Program-made: the position numbers and the translations under genes
Shown here: positions 12,436 through 23,745 of the stretch, piece after piece
Layout: the number at the start of each line of letters is the position of its first letter
Numbering within the stretch: position 1 is the first letter of the stretch
The notes under the pieces: generated by a model
Database searches by the model: none
What the model was told of the DNA's origin: nothing
What the model saw: the letters and a program-made list of their open reading frames with translations, nothing else
NCBI RefSeq assembly: GCF_042477335.2
Contig: NC_091253.1
Coordinates: 92,952,501-93,016,500 of the forward strand
DNA from: Ovis canadensis
Lineage: Eukaryota > Chordata > Mammalia > Artiodactyla > Bovidae
DNA: 64,000 nt
Direction: 5' to 3'

Positions 12436-13180
12436 GAGCCTCTTGATGAAAGTGAAAGAGGAGAGTGAAAAAGCTGGCTTAAAGCTCAACATTCAGAAAA
12501 CGAAGATCATGGCATCTGGTCCCATTACTTCATGGCAAATAAATGGGGAAACAGTGGAAACCGTAGCTGACTTCATTTTTCTGGGCTCCAAAATCACTGC
12601 AGATGGTGATTGCAGCCATGAAATTAAAAGATGCCTACTCCTTGGAAGGAAAGTTATGACCAACCTAGACAGCATATTCAAAAGCAGAGACATTACTTTG
12701 CCAACAAAGGTTCATCTCGTCAAGGCTATGGTTTTTCCAGTAGTCATGTATGGATGTGAGAGTTGGACTATAAAGAAAGCTGAGCACCAAAGAATTGATG
12801 CTTTTGAACTGTGGTGTTGGAGAAGACTCTTGAGAGTCCCTTGGACTGCAAGGAGATCCAACCAGTCCATCCTAAAGGAGATCAGTCCTGAATATTCATT
12901 GGAAGGACTGATGCTGAAGCTGAAACTCCAATACTTTGGCCACCTGATGCGAAGAGCTGACTCATTTAAAAAGACCCTGATGCTGGGAAAGATTGGGGGC
13001 AGGAGGAGGAGGGGACGACAGAGGATGAGATGGTTGGATGGCATCACCAATTCAATGGACATGGGTTTGGGTGGACTCCGGGAGTTGGTGATGGACAGGG
13101 AGGTCTGGTGTGCTGTGGTTCATGGGGTTGCAAAGAGTCAGACACGATTGAGTGACTGGACTGAACTGAATTGAGCTGAT
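12436..13180 (+). mobile_element. BovB LINE (RTE), 5'-truncated 3' end with an open C-terminal reading frame
   Basis: A 243-codon frame (12443-13174) is uninterrupted and encodes the region after the reverse transcriptase YADD motif. Visible blocks are [15 protein letters not shown] (near residue 12), [47 protein letters not shown] and the end [16 protein letters not shown]. The element closes with the BovB 3' tail (ACTGAACTGAATTGAGCTGA). The catalytic half and the endonuclease are missing, so it cannot mobilise itself. No flanking duplication was found. It is a retroelement piece and not a host gene. Confidence 0.92.
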
Positions 13181-13520
13181 ATGAGAATACTTCTATTTTT
13201 TCTTCTTATTGCCCTTTGCTTTGTATGTCTGTGTTCTCGGAGGGCAGAGGCTCAGTGCAGTAGGAATGGAGGGGGAATATGCCCATATTCTCATGTTCAG
13301 AGTCCCCTTTCCCTATCTGAAGTCTCACTGTGATCCTGCCCATTTGTACTGATAGGGCTTGACCTTCTCGGTGAGCAGTCACTGAAGTACTAAATGTGAG
13401 TTCAGTGGCTGTGGCTCTTGCCCAGGGTGAGGTTTGTGTGGCTTGCATTTGTGCCCTCCATCAAAACTTACTGAGTGAAAGACTAAATATGTTTCTCAAT
13501 AGCAGTTTGAAGGCACCAAA
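13181..13520. other. No gene or recognised repeat
   Basis: Single-copy-looking sequence between BovB and a SINE. No gene is supported. Confidence 0.45.
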
Positions 13521-13730
13521 GTGTTAGTGAAAGTCATTTTAGTCTTGTCTGACTCTTTGTGACTTCATGCACTGTAGCCCACCAGGCTCCTCTGTCTACG
13601 GGATTCTCTAGGCAAGAATGGGAGTGAGTAGCCATTCCCTTCTCCGGGGGATCTTCCTGACCCAGGGACTGAACCTGGGTCTCCTGCATTGCAGGCAGGT
13701 TCTTTACTGTCTGAGCTACCAAGGAAGCCG
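13521..13730 (-). mobile_element. Bov-tA SINE
   Basis: Antisense order from GTCTGACTCTTTGTGA through CTCCGGGGGATCTTCC to the head complement GAGCTACCAAGGAAGCC. Confidence 0.92.
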
Positions 13731-15027
13731 CAAAACAGTATCCAAAACCTAAAACCAAACCATGTAGCAAATTGTATAATCTAAGTGGGCAAATGAACAG
13801 ATGCCTAATATAATTCATTAGGGTGTTAATTATGATGATGGTGTCTAAGGTATGCACGTTCTTAACCCTCCAGGTGTGAATGCCCTAGTGCGGGGAACAA
13901 ATAAGAATATTGGATCCATGCGTCATTTGAAGGGATCTTGCTTTTTTTCTACTTCCCATGGTGCTTTATTGTTGAGAGAAAAATGACAATCCCAGTTGCC
14001 ATTGGGTCGTACATCACTCTCACTGAATTCCCCAGGAGAGATGACTTCACAGTTTCTTGGAGGCTTCTGTTTATTTCACCCGTCAGAGGACTGTTTGTAG
14101 TTTTCATGTAAATTTTTAATGGGCAGGAACATCTGTTCCCCATCCAACCGTGATGTTTTGGGAATAGATGAGAGTCCCTGGCTGTACACAAACTGTGTTT
14201 GCTGTGTATCAACTGGATGTGCAGAAAAATAATGTAGACCAAGGACAAAGAGAGGCGTGAAGAGGGAGCGGGGAGGAGAAGGGGGAAGCGGTGAATGGCT
14301 GAGTGTGCAGGAAAACCCATGTGCCCGCTGATAGCACTGTGTGTGGCCCATCTCCCTGTGTGGTCTGGATGGTCCTGGTGGATCCCAGGCCTCCCTCGTT
14401 CCCTCTGAGGCAGAGCCAGTGCGTCTGGTGAACCACTTAGCTCCATAACTGTGGGCACCTCTTGCCCTTGTAGGGGGAAGAACCAGCACGCCACCAGCCT
14501 GCACCCACTCGGCCCTCAAGGCTGGCAGAGCTCGCTTCTCCTTGTTTGCTCCTGTCCCTCTAGAGGTCCCTCCCCACCTCCTATCACCTGAGATCCTGCT
14601 GGAACTTGGAGTTCTTAGGCAGGACTAAACAGAACATTGGAATTGTGCCCCTCAAAACTTGGAATTTGTAGAAGGCCCCTGACCATTCTGGCCCTAACTC
14701 TCATTCTCCCTATGCGTTTTCCAGCCACCTGAAATTATTTGCAATCCCTCAAATGCACATACTTCGGAGGCTTTTTTTTTTTTTTAACCTTGGAATGCTT
14801 CCTTTTTCCCAGCCCCTGCCCACATGGTGTGCTCACACACACATACAGAACACATGCGCACACCACCCTGCCCACTGCTGTCTGCAATTCAAAACTCGAA
14901 CGGACGTTTTCTCTGTGAGGGGCTCCTGGACCCACTCGAGCACAGTTCCTCACCCCCCTTGCTGCCCCATTCTTCTGCATGCGTGCTCTGTGGTCCTCCC
15001 AGTCGCTCTGCAGTGATGGGTTTGGTG
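13731..15027. other. No gene or recognised repeat
   Basis: Several overlapping frames of 75-181 codons are open here on the - strand. They have low-complexity composition, no domain I recognise and no splice or poly(A) context, so I treat them as chance. Confidence 0.45.
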
Positions 15028-15252
15028 TGAGGGCTGTCTCTGAAGTCAAATTGCTTGGCTACAAATTGCAGCTCCATCACTGGATTGTGTGATCCTGGGC
15101 AAGTGAACGTCTCTATGCCTCAGTTTCCTAGTTTGTAGACTGAGGGTGCTATTAATAATGATCATATACATTTGTTGAGAAAATTAAGCAAGATGATACA
15201 TGTAAATCACTTAGCAAAATACCCGGCCTCAATAAAGGGCAGTTATTACTAT
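15028..15252 (+). mobile_element. MIR SINE
   Basis: Clear MIR order: 'gatcctgggcaagtgaacg', 'tgcctcagtttcctagtttgt', 'attaataatgatc' and an 'ctcaataaagggca' 3' end. Confidence 0.85.
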
Positions 15253-15278
15253 CGACTCCTCAGTTTTTCTTTTTCTTT

Positions 15279-15400
15279 TAAGTTTCATTTTATTTTTAAT
15301 TAGAGGATAATGACTTTACAATATCTGTTGGTTTCTGCCATACATCGACAGGAATCAGCCACAGTTATGCATCTGTCCCCCTCCTCTTGAACTTCCCTCC
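15279..15400 (-). mobile_element. L1 3' end fragment
   Basis: Antisense ruminant L1 3' UTR text: TTAATTAGAGGATAATGACT, then 'ttggtttctgccatacatcg' and a C-rich stretch. Confidence 0.7.
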
Positions 15401-15559
15401 CATCTTCCAACTTCTCAGTTTTTGTTCCCAACCATCGTGTGTGGGGACTGTTACACACCTTGTATTCCTAGAGACTGGCGTATAATACATCGCTCACCTT
15501 TGTTTGTTGAGTTGAATTGTTGAACAGATGGCTTCCACTGGCCTACTCAATTAAGTTCA

Positions 15560-15772
15560 TATTCTCTGGAATCAGAAGTTGGGGTTCAAATCTTAACTTT
15601 CGCCAATTTATAGCTGTGGGACCTTCGGCAAGTTAATTAAACTTTCTATATTTTAGTTTCATTCTCTTAAAATTTTAATTATGATAGTACCTAACTCATA
15701 GGGTAGAGACAATCTACCTTCACAGTGCCTAGCCTAGAATATGGAAAGATCTCAATAAATGTTAATTGATAC
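15560..15772 (+). mobile_element. MIR SINE
   Basis: MIR core: 'tatagctgtgggaccttcgg', 'caagttaattaaactttct' and the end 'ctcaataaatgttaattgat'. Confidence 0.82.
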
Positions 15773-15884
15773 TATTCTCACTAATATTATGAGTATTATT
15801 ATATTTAATTACATTTAATACTCATCTGAAATATCACTATTATTAAGTCTTTCTCAACCACTCTATCCTGAAGTACTCTTTATT

Positions 15885-16030
15885 CAGTCATCCAATATAA
15901 TTATTAAATGTCAGCTATAAGCCTGGCACCATGCTAGATACCAGCTATGCAGTGGTAAATAAATCATATATGGTCTCTACCTTTCTATAAGCTGGCGTTT
16001 GACAGAATGATAAATCTTAATGTGTTTCCA
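15885..16030 (-). mobile_element. L2 LINE 3' end, antisense
   Basis: 'taagcctggcaccatgctag' followed by 'atgcagtggtaaataaatca' is the antisense L2 3' end pattern. Confidence 0.6.
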
Positions 16031-16374
16031 AAGTTTTCAATCCAGTGAGATACAGATTCATGAGACAGATCAAAATATGAGCTTACTTATAACCACATAG
16101 GAAAGATGTTAACTGCCCATGTCCTCAACCCAACTATTATTCTTTTATCCTGTCTAGATTCATCATTGAAGAATTCTTGGGTCACTATAATTGGCTAAAT
16201 CAAGGCTTTAGCCTTAGGCTGGATTTGACTCTTTGGGTTAAATAGTATCATTGATTTCTCAGTTGCTAAAGGAAGGAACTTCAAGGAAAATATCATGTTG
16301 CTTGGGAAACTAAATATTCACTGGGCCAAAGCTTTTAAAGCAGCTCTTGAATGGTCTTCTAATGGATTTGGTAA
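16031..16374. other. No gene or recognised repeat
   Basis: Nothing beyond short chance frames. Confidence 0.4.
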
Positions 16375-16497
16375 TTTCTGGGAAAAGGACCACTAGGCTT
16401 TATGCTCCTTGAGTGTATACTCCTGGTGTCTGTGGCACTGGGGCTTAGGGTATGGCTTAGTAATAACAAGTGCTCAATAAAGATGTATTTAACTCAC
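16375..16497 (+). mobile_element. L2 LINE 3' end
   Basis: 'ttatgctccttgagtgtata' and 'agtgctcaataaagatgtat' fit the sense L2 3' end. Confidence 0.58.
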
Positions 16498-16727
16498 ATT
16501 ATTAGACAACAGTTTAGCTGAACATAAAATTCCAGTGGGTCGATTATTTTCACTAAACCCTTTGATTTTGTTATATGACTGCCTACTTGCTTCTTGGTTG
16601 TTTTTGAGAAGCCTAGTGCCCATCTATTGATACCTTATCATTATTCCCCGGTTCCCTGGGGTAATCTCTATTTTGAAGCTGGTATGTATTTTTCCCATCT
16701 ATGTTATTACACTTTTACTAAATATCA

Positions 16728-18855
16728 GTTCAGTCCAGTTCATTTGCTCAGTTGTGTCCAACTCTTTGCAGCACACCAGGCCACCCTGTCCATCACCAAC
16801 TCCTGGAGTTTACCCAGACTCACGTCCATCGAGTCGGTGATGCCATCCAATAATCTCATCTCTGTCATCCCCTTCTCCTCCTGCCTTCAATCTTTCCCAG
16901 CATTAGGGTCTTTTCAAATGAGTCAGCTCTTCGCATCAGGTGGCCAAAGTATTGGAGTTTCAGCTTCAGCATCAGTCCTTCCAATGAATATTCAGGACTG
17001 ATCTCCTTTAGGATTGACTGGTTGGATCTCCTTGCAGTCCAAGGGACTCTCAAGAGTCTTCTCCAACACCACAGTTCAAAAGCATCAATTCTTTGGTGCT
17101 CAGCTTTCTTTATAGTCCAACTCTCACATCCATATATGACTAATGGAAAAACCCTAGCTTTGACTAGACGCACCTATGTTGGCAATGTAATGTCTCTGTT
17201 TTTTAATATGCTGTCTAGGTTGGTCATAGCTTTCCTTTCAAGGACCAAGTATCTTTTAATTTCATGGCTGTAGTCACCATCTGCAGTGATTTTGCTGCTG
17301 CTGCTGCTGCTGCTAAGTCACTTCATTCATGTCTGACTCTGTGCGACCCCATTGGAGCCCCACAAAACAAAGTCTCTCACAGTTTCACTGTTTCCCCATC
17401 TATTTGCCATGAAGTGGTGGGACCAGATGCCATGATCTTAGTTTTTTGAATGTTAAGTTTTAAGCCAACTTTTTCACTCTCCTCTTTCACTTTCATTAAG
17501 AGACTCTTTAGTTCTTCTTCCTTTTCTGCCATAAGGATGGTGTCATCTGCATATCTGAGGTTATTGATATTTTTTCCTGGCAATCTTGATTCCAGCTTGT
17601 GCTTCATCCAGCCCAGCATTTCACATGATATAATCTGCATATAAGTTAAATAAGCAGGGACAATATACAGCCTTGATGTACTCCTTTCCTGATTTGGAAC
17701 CAGTCTGTTGTTCCATGTCCAGTTCTAACTGTTGCTTCCTGATCTGCATACAGATTTCTCAGGAGGCAGGTAAGGTGGTCTGTTATTCCCATGTATTTAA
17801 GAATTTTCCACAGTTTGTTGTGATCCACACAGTCAAAGGCTTTGGCATAGTCCACAAAGCAGAAATAGATGTTTTTCTGGAACTCTTTTGCTTTTTTGAT
17901 GATCCAGTGGATCTTGGCAATTTGATCTCTGGTTCCTCTGCCTTTTCTAAATCCAGCTTAACATCTGGAAGTTCACGGTTCATGTACTGTTGAAGCCTGC
18001 CTTGGAGAATTTTGAGCATTACTTTGCTAGCATGTGAGATGACTGCAATTGTGTGGTAGTTTGAACATTCTTTGGCATTGCCCTTCTTTGGGATTGGAAT
18101 GAAAATGGACCTTTTCCAGTCCTGTGGCCACTGCTGACTCTTCCAAATTTGCTGACATATTGAGTGCAGAACTTTCAGAGCATCATCTTTTAGGATTTGA
18201 TATAGCTCACCTGGAATTCACTTCCACTAGCTTTGTTTGTAGTGATGCTTCCTAAGGCCCGCATTCCAAGATGTCTTGCTCTAGGTGAGTGATCACACCA
18301 TCATGATTATCTGGGTCATGAAGATCTTTTTTGTACAGTTCTTCCGTGTATTCTTGCCACCTCTTCTTAATATCTTCTTCTGTTAGGTCTGTACTGTTTC
18401 TGTCCTTTATTGAGCCCATCTTTGCGTAAAATGTTCCCTTGGTATCTCTAATTTTCTTGAAGAGATCTCTAGTCTTCCACATTCTATTGTTTTCTTCTAT
18501 TTCTTTGCATTGATCACTGAGGAAGGCTTTCTTTTCTCTCTTTGCTCTTCTTTGTAACTGTGCATTCCAATGGGTATATCTTTCCTTTCTCCTTTGCTTT
18601 TAGCTTCTCTTCTTTTCTCAGCTATTTGTAAGGCCTCCTCAGACAGCCATTTTGCCTTTTTGCATCCTTGGGGATGGTCTTGATCACTGCCTCCTGTACA
18701 ATGTCACGAACCTCCATCCATAATTCTTCAAGCACTCTGCCTATCAGATCTGATCCCTTGAATCTATTCGTCACTTCCACTGTATAATTGTAAGGAATTT
18801 AATTTAGGTCATACCTGAATGGTCTAGTGGTTTTCCCTACTTTCTTCAATTTACT
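16728..18855 (-). mobile_element. BovB LINE (RTE), antisense, reverse transcriptase region with broken frames
   Basis: The BovB 3' end lies at the left (CAGTTCAGTCCAGTTCATTTGC) and the element runs to about 18855. Reading the - strand, the pieces are an upstream block (18252-18482, KIRDTKGTFYAKMGSIKDRN), reverse transcriptase fingers/palm (17646-17855, MDYAKAFDCVDHNKLWKILK and GVHQGC), the catalytic YADD with [15 protein letters not shown] (17377-17640), and the C-terminal region (16865-17173, [19 protein letters not shown]). Frameshifts separate them, and the endonuclease domain is absent. It is inactive. Confidence 0.92.
17294..17357 (-). mobile_element. Truncated BovA insertion inside BovB
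   Basis: A (GCT)n run followed by AAGTCACTTCATTCATGTCT and TGCGACCCCAT is an antisense BovA tail. It interrupts BovB text between 'gcagtgatttt' and 'ggagcccc'. Confidence 0.75.
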
Positions 18856-19335
18856 GAATATATTTAACGATAAAATATTAGTGTGGGCTTTAAAAAATTT
18901 CATAAATTATTACTCTTGTAGGTATCCTGCCATTTGCTTTTTGAAGTCACCATTATGGTTTCGGTATTTATCCAAGTTCCTACAAGTAGGTCTACGTCAT
19001 TCATTTCTACTGCTGCACGTTTCACTAGAAAAATATAGCAGCATGAATTTACTCGCTGATGATCACAAGGTGGTTTCTGATTGGTGCTATGAGTGCTTGA
19101 ATGAGCATTCTTGTGCCTGTCTCCTGGGTGATACAGAAGATGCACGCTGAGAAGCAGGATTGCTGAGCCACCCAGGATCGACGCATTTTAGATGCTGGTG
19201 ACTGGTCTCCAAAGTGGTCTTCCAATTCACAGTCCACCCAGCGGGGCCCAAGAACACGACTTCTTCACATTCTCATCAGCTTTTGTCAGACTTCTGAGTG
19301 GCTGTGTACTCGACCCGGACTTTGTACATTGTCTC
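18856..19335 (-). mobile_element. Old L1 remnant, antisense
   Basis: Diffuse match to the antisense L1 3' half: 'ccaattcacagtccacccag' and 'cttcacattctcatcagctt' resemble the L1 text usually found as 'catttccacccagcag...'. Heavily diverged. Confidence 0.45.
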
Positions 19336-19395
19336 CAGTATTATTCTCTTTTTGCAGATGAGAAAACTAAGGCTAAAGGGTGGCAAGTTCAGAGA

Positions 19396-19430
19396 AAGAA
19401 TGAGTGAATGAATGAATGAGTGAATATGGT
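19396..19430. repeat. (GAAT)n short tandem repeat
   Basis: Imperfect copies of GAATGA / GTGAATGA. Confidence 0.7.
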
Positions 19431-19434
19431 GATA

Positions 19435-19550
19435 CTTCATTAAGTTCCGGACTCTAAGTCCATGAATGTGTACCTTACCCCTAGCCCTTAGAACAGGTTC
19501 TGGTAACAGGTGAGTGCTCAGTAGTTACGGTAATGAATGGACAAACCCGA
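19435..19550 (+). mobile_element. L2 LINE 3' end
   Basis: 'ctaagtccatgaatgtgtac' and 'gagtgctcagtagttacgg' with a following AATGAATGG fit a degraded sense L2 3' end. Confidence 0.5.
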
Positions 19551-20289
19551 GCAGAGAATGTCCTTTTTCTCCAGGAGCCTCCCCTAGGCCCTTCTGAGAT
19601 ACATCCTGCACGCAGCCTGCAGGGTTTTAGGAGTAGCAAAGGTCTGCAGCAGCCTGGGCTAATGGAGCAGAGGAAGGGTGGCAGCTAAAAATTTTTTCAA
19701 TGGAAAATTAAATTTGCTCAGCAGGAGTCTGATGAGATGCTGGGGCCAGACTGAAGGAGGCTGCAGCTGGCAGGAGTGTCCATCTGGATCCTACAGGCCT
19801 CTGGAAGTGGTGAGGCTATTCTTAGCCTTCTTTTCTTTGGTCTTCATTTGCTCTTAATCAGGGCTCTCTTGATTTTGCAATTGGAGTTTTTTTTCCCCCT
19901 TCTGTAAAGCAATGATTTTCCATATAGTAATTCTTTCCTTCTTTAGACTTCCCAGAGGGGGTGGGAGGTTCTTTTTGAGCTCAGACACTTTGCACACTGC
20001 CTCCCACCCCGCTCCTCCCACTCCTTTTGTGGCTGGTGGAGACCTATTCTGTGTGCGGGATTTGACCCCACATCCTTGTTTGTTTACAAAGGACTTAACC
20101 ATCCCACTCTTCTTGCTAATTATTTTTTCCTAGGAACATCAATAGGAGTACATTTCCAACCCTGCCTGCCTCTGCCTCGTGCGTCCTGAATGCTGCTGGA
20201 TTCATTTAACTGGAGCCTTCAGGAGCAGCACTACTGATGGCAGGTGGCCAAGCTCCAGGCCTCGGCTCCTGCGTCATCATCATAATCAC
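19551..20289. other. No gene or recognised repeat
   Basis: Single-copy-looking DNA about 5 kb upstream of GEM. No gene is supported. Confidence 0.45.
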
Positions 20290-20480
20290 TCGCGTTGAAA
20301 CAGCGCTCTGTGGTTAACAGACTGCTCCAAGCTCAGTAGCCCTTTAGTCCTCACAGCAGCAGAAGCCAAGGCCTCTGGGGTTTAGTGACATCCCCAGGAT
20401 CGTGTGACCAGGAAGAGGAAAGGCTGAGGTTTGACCTTGCCTTCCTAACGCTGAATCCCCTATCTGTTCTTTCAGCCCTT
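20290..20480 (-). mobile_element. MIR SINE, antisense
   Basis: 'cctttagtcctcacagcagc', 'gatcgtgtgaccaggaagag' and 'aggctgaggtttgaccttg' follow antisense MIR order. Confidence 0.6.
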
Positions 20481-21359
20481 GCAGGGGTCATCAAGGCAAA
20501 TGCTTTGGGGGCCAGGTAGCTAATCTAAATGAGAGAAGCTGACCGGAGTAGAAGACGTTAGGGAGTAGTCAGGATTCTGGGGAGTCAGACAACAAGCTCT
20601 GCCTCAAGGCATCTCAAGGCCAAGCATTTCGAAAGCAATACAAACCAGGCCCATTTATTTGATCACCTTTTCAGTGTTCAGGACATCCCTTCTCTTGGTT
20701 TTGGTGGAGGTGGACCACATCACTTTATCATTGAATAGCACTGACTTGGTGGCACGAATAAGCACGACCTTGGTGGCAGTAAGTCTCCAGGATAAATGAG
20801 GAAGATTGAGTAATTCTGTGGCTTTTAGGATAGTATTACAGACCCAAGGGTGCACTGATCCTGGGCCTACCCATCACCTTGCCTTCTCTAGAACTTTCAA
20901 AGTGTGATATTCAAAGTAACAGGACATTAATGGTTAATCCCTTATGCCTCAACCCCAGGCCTGGTCAAATATTCTCCCCCTCCTTGCCCACCTCTTCCTC
21001 CCTCTCTCTTCTCTTTCTAAAATCATGGGGTGGCTGCACAGGTCTCTATGCTGAGAAAAAAGAGTGACAGGGTGACCGAGACAAGGAGATAGTCAGGCCC
21101 CCCAAAGTCACCCCGAGTTTACCTTCTCATCCAGGCATAGGAGCTAGAGAAAAGAAAGAGAAGAGGGTGGTTCATGCCTTTAGGGAGAGACAGACCTTCC
21201 CCATTAGTAATATATTAGTGACATGTGGCCCAGTGAAGGTCAGGGGCTTTTGCCAATCAAATCAAAACTCCTCTTTTGAGGGGGATTAGGAAGGAGGTAG
21301 GCTGAGGTGAGGGGGGTGTGGGGAACAGGGCTGACGTGTAGCCCCTACTCTAAACAACA
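20481..21359. other. No gene or recognised repeat
   Basis: Upstream flank of GEM. No coding or RNA gene is supported. Confidence 0.45.
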
Positions 21360-21535
21360 GTGGTTAAGACTGTGGCCCCAGAGAGTGCAGCGCTGCTACC
21401 TACTGGTTCTGTGACCTTGAACAAGTTATTTCACGCCATTCCTCAGCATCTTTGTCCATGAGACACGGGCAGATGCTGTGGTTGTGAGGTGAGATACGGT
21501 ATGTGCCTTTGTCAGTAAATGTCAATTATTTTTGT
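21360..21535 (+). mobile_element. MIR SINE
   Basis: 'ctactggttctgtgaccttg', 'aacaagttatttcacgcc' and 'gtcagtaaatgtcaattatt' mark a sense MIR. Confidence 0.78.
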
Positions 21536-22114
21536 TTGGAGTTCTGTCTCCTAGCCCCACTCTTTGCCCTACTAGCTAAAAACCTGAGGAGCCTTCAAAT
21601 GCCCATGAAAGGAATACAGACACAATAATTCATAGACTAAGAAACTACAATCTTCTGCCAATATTTCTCCTCCAGAACTTGCTATTTGTCCAAATGTCCT
21701 GATTCCCCCTTTTTCCTCCATCTCCAAACCCTCAGATGGTCCTGGTGAGCTGGAATCCTGGACGAGGCTGCTGGGACTCTGCTGGGTGAAGCTTGGCTCC
21801 GATATGTGCTTTTTGCTGGTATAACTGTGACTTTTGTCTAAATATTCACTCCAACTTAACTGCCATTCAGTTGAAACTCTTCCCAAGTTGTTGCTTTCTC
21901 GTCTGGCTTCTTGTGGGACAGAAAATTTAAGAAGGCAGATTCAAACACAACACTGATGTACTTATCCAGTCAATAGGGGACTGAAGAGTCCTCTCCCCCA
22001 TCTTTAGAGTTGATTTTCTTTGGCGTGCTTCACATATACCAATGAACAACAGTTAAGAGGGGATATGGTCTAGGTGTAGAATTAGGTTCTTAATAGGAAG
22101 AATTAGGTTCTTAT
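21536..22114. other. No gene or recognised repeat
   Basis: A 104-codon frame (21572-21886, -) is open but lacks any recognisable domain. Confidence 0.45.
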
Positions 22115-22125
22115 CAATGGGAAAA

Positions 22126-22466
22126 GCTGCAGTCCATGGGGTCACTAAGAGTCGGACACGACTGAGCGACTTCATTTTCACTTTTCGCTTTCATGCATTG
22201 GAGAAGGAAATGGCAACCCACTCCAGTGTTCTTGCCTGGAGAATCCCAGGGACAGAGGAGCTTGGTGGGCTGCCGTCTATGGGGTCGCACAGAGTCGGAC
22301 ACGACTGAACCGACTTAGCATGCATGTATGCATGCATTGGAGAAGGAAATGGCAACTCACTCCAGTATCCTTATCTGGAGAATCCCAGGGACAGAGGAGC
22401 CTGGTGGGCTGCCATCTATGGGGTCACACAGAGTTGGACACGACTAAAGTGACTTAGCAGCAGCAG
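22126..22466 (+). mobile_element. Three-unit BovA SINE
   Basis: Three BovA units follow each other: a 5'-truncated one (from CTGCAGTCCATGGGGTCAC), a second full one and a third full one, both starting with GCATTGGAGAAGGAAATGGC, ending in GCAGCAG. The whole unit is flanked by perfect 11-bp repeats CAATGGGAAAA at 22115-22125 and 22467-22477. BovA2 normally has two units. Confidence 0.92.
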
Positions 22467-22539
22467 CAATGGGAAAAAGTCGAACTGAGAGGCTACATGA
22501 TCTGCTTATATACTCTGATTTACACATAGTGTTTTTGCT

Positions 22540-22856
22540 GGCTTCCCTGATGGCTCAGTTGGTAAAGAATCTGCCTGCAACACAGGAGATTCCTGGGTTA
22601 TGCAGGAGACCCCGCTTTGATTCCTGGGTTGGGAAGATCCCCTGGAGAAGGGATAGGCAACCTACTCCAGTATTCTTGGATTTCCCTTGTGGCTCAGCTG
22701 GTAAAGAATTTGCCTGCAATGCAGGAGACCTGGGTTTGATCCCTGGATTGGGAAGATCCCTGGAGAAGGGAAAGGCTACTCACTCCAGTATTCTGGCCTG
22801 GAGAATTAATAGTCCATGGGATAGCAAAGAGTCCGACAGGACTGAGTGACTTTGTT
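22540..22856 (+). mobile_element. Bov-tA-type SINE with two tandem tRNA-like heads
   Basis: Two successive heads (GGCTTCCCTGATGGCTCAGT and TTCCCTTGTGGCTCAGCTGG), each followed by a B-box and a GGAGAAGGG block, then one BovA tail. The same architecture recurs at 29280-29597 and 44381-44697. Confidence 0.9.
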
Positions 22857-23079
22857 AAGATCAGTTGACAGAGTCAGCTCAGCATGAAAAAGCACAGATA
22901 ATTCTGAAATACAGATAATTCATAGATTACCTTTTGGATGGTCTCCTCCCCTTCTTCTCTCTCTCTCTGTTCTTCCCTGACCCCCTACTCTTCTCTTTTT
23001 ACCACGTCTGTAGCCATCCTCTTCCTGGCTGAGCCCAGAAGGAAAACTCGATGGAAATGAAGGGACCCATCCAGGAAAT
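22857..23079. other. No gene or recognised repeat
   Basis: Contains a CT-rich run near 22958-22980 only. Confidence 0.4.
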
Positions 23080-23180
23080 TGTGACCCTCAGGCTCTGGTT
23101 GCAGCACTGCCAGTTACTGCCTGAGTGGTAGTCATCCCCCTGGGTATCAGCTTCCTCACATATAAAATGAGGAGGTTGGG
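23080..23180 (+). mobile_element. MIR SINE fragment
   Basis: 'agcttcctcacatataaaat' preceded by 'actgccagttactgcctgag' resembles the sense MIR core. Confidence 0.5.
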
Positions 23181-23539
23181 CCCAGGGCACCTGGGACCAA
23201 GAGAGCTCTGGGTTGCCATTCCATCTTTGCCAGCGTGGGGCCTGGCATGTCTCAGCAGCTGGTCACTTGGATAATCCCCAGAGCATGAAAATGCTGCAGA
23301 GTAACAGAGAACAGACTCTGTTCACAGCAGGGTCCAGCCACTTGAATAGATGCTGGTGCCTCTGGCTGTTTTCCGGGGCCACCAGCCCATCCAGAGATGC
23401 AGCTGGCTGGAAAAGCAGATGGGTGTGTTGGAAAGGCCAGTGTCACCTCCAAACACAGTGTCTGGGAAATGCCCGTGGCCTGCCAAAGAGGTCACTGAAT
23501 CCCTCCAGCTGGGGGCACAGTGCAAAGAGCCAGGCAAGC
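23181..23539. other. No gene or recognised repeat
   Basis: Moderately GC-rich upstream flank. The open frames on both strands overlap and have no domain. Confidence 0.4.
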
Positions 23540-23745
23540 GGAGCTTCAAGTCCTGATGCTGCCACATACATGAGCTGCGTGACCTTGGGCAAGCTCTCTG
23601 ACTTTGGGGGTCATTTTCCTCCTCCATATAATGGGAGCAGCAGTATCTTCACCTTGCAGAATTGTAGTAAAGTTTGAGATACTGCAGAGGTCTAACAGTA
23701 CCTACTAAATATAGGAACTCAGAGACACTCAGTAAATGATAGAAG
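23540..23745 (+). mobile_element. MIR SINE
   Basis: 'catgagctgcgtgaccttgg' then 'gcaagctctctgac' and 'cactcagtaaatgatag' are in MIR order. Confidence 0.72.

Noticed and set aside
14076..14519. Overlapping - strand frames of 147-181 codons near 14 kb
   Set aside because: Different frames are open together, with no recognised domain, conserved motif or splice context. Treated as chance.
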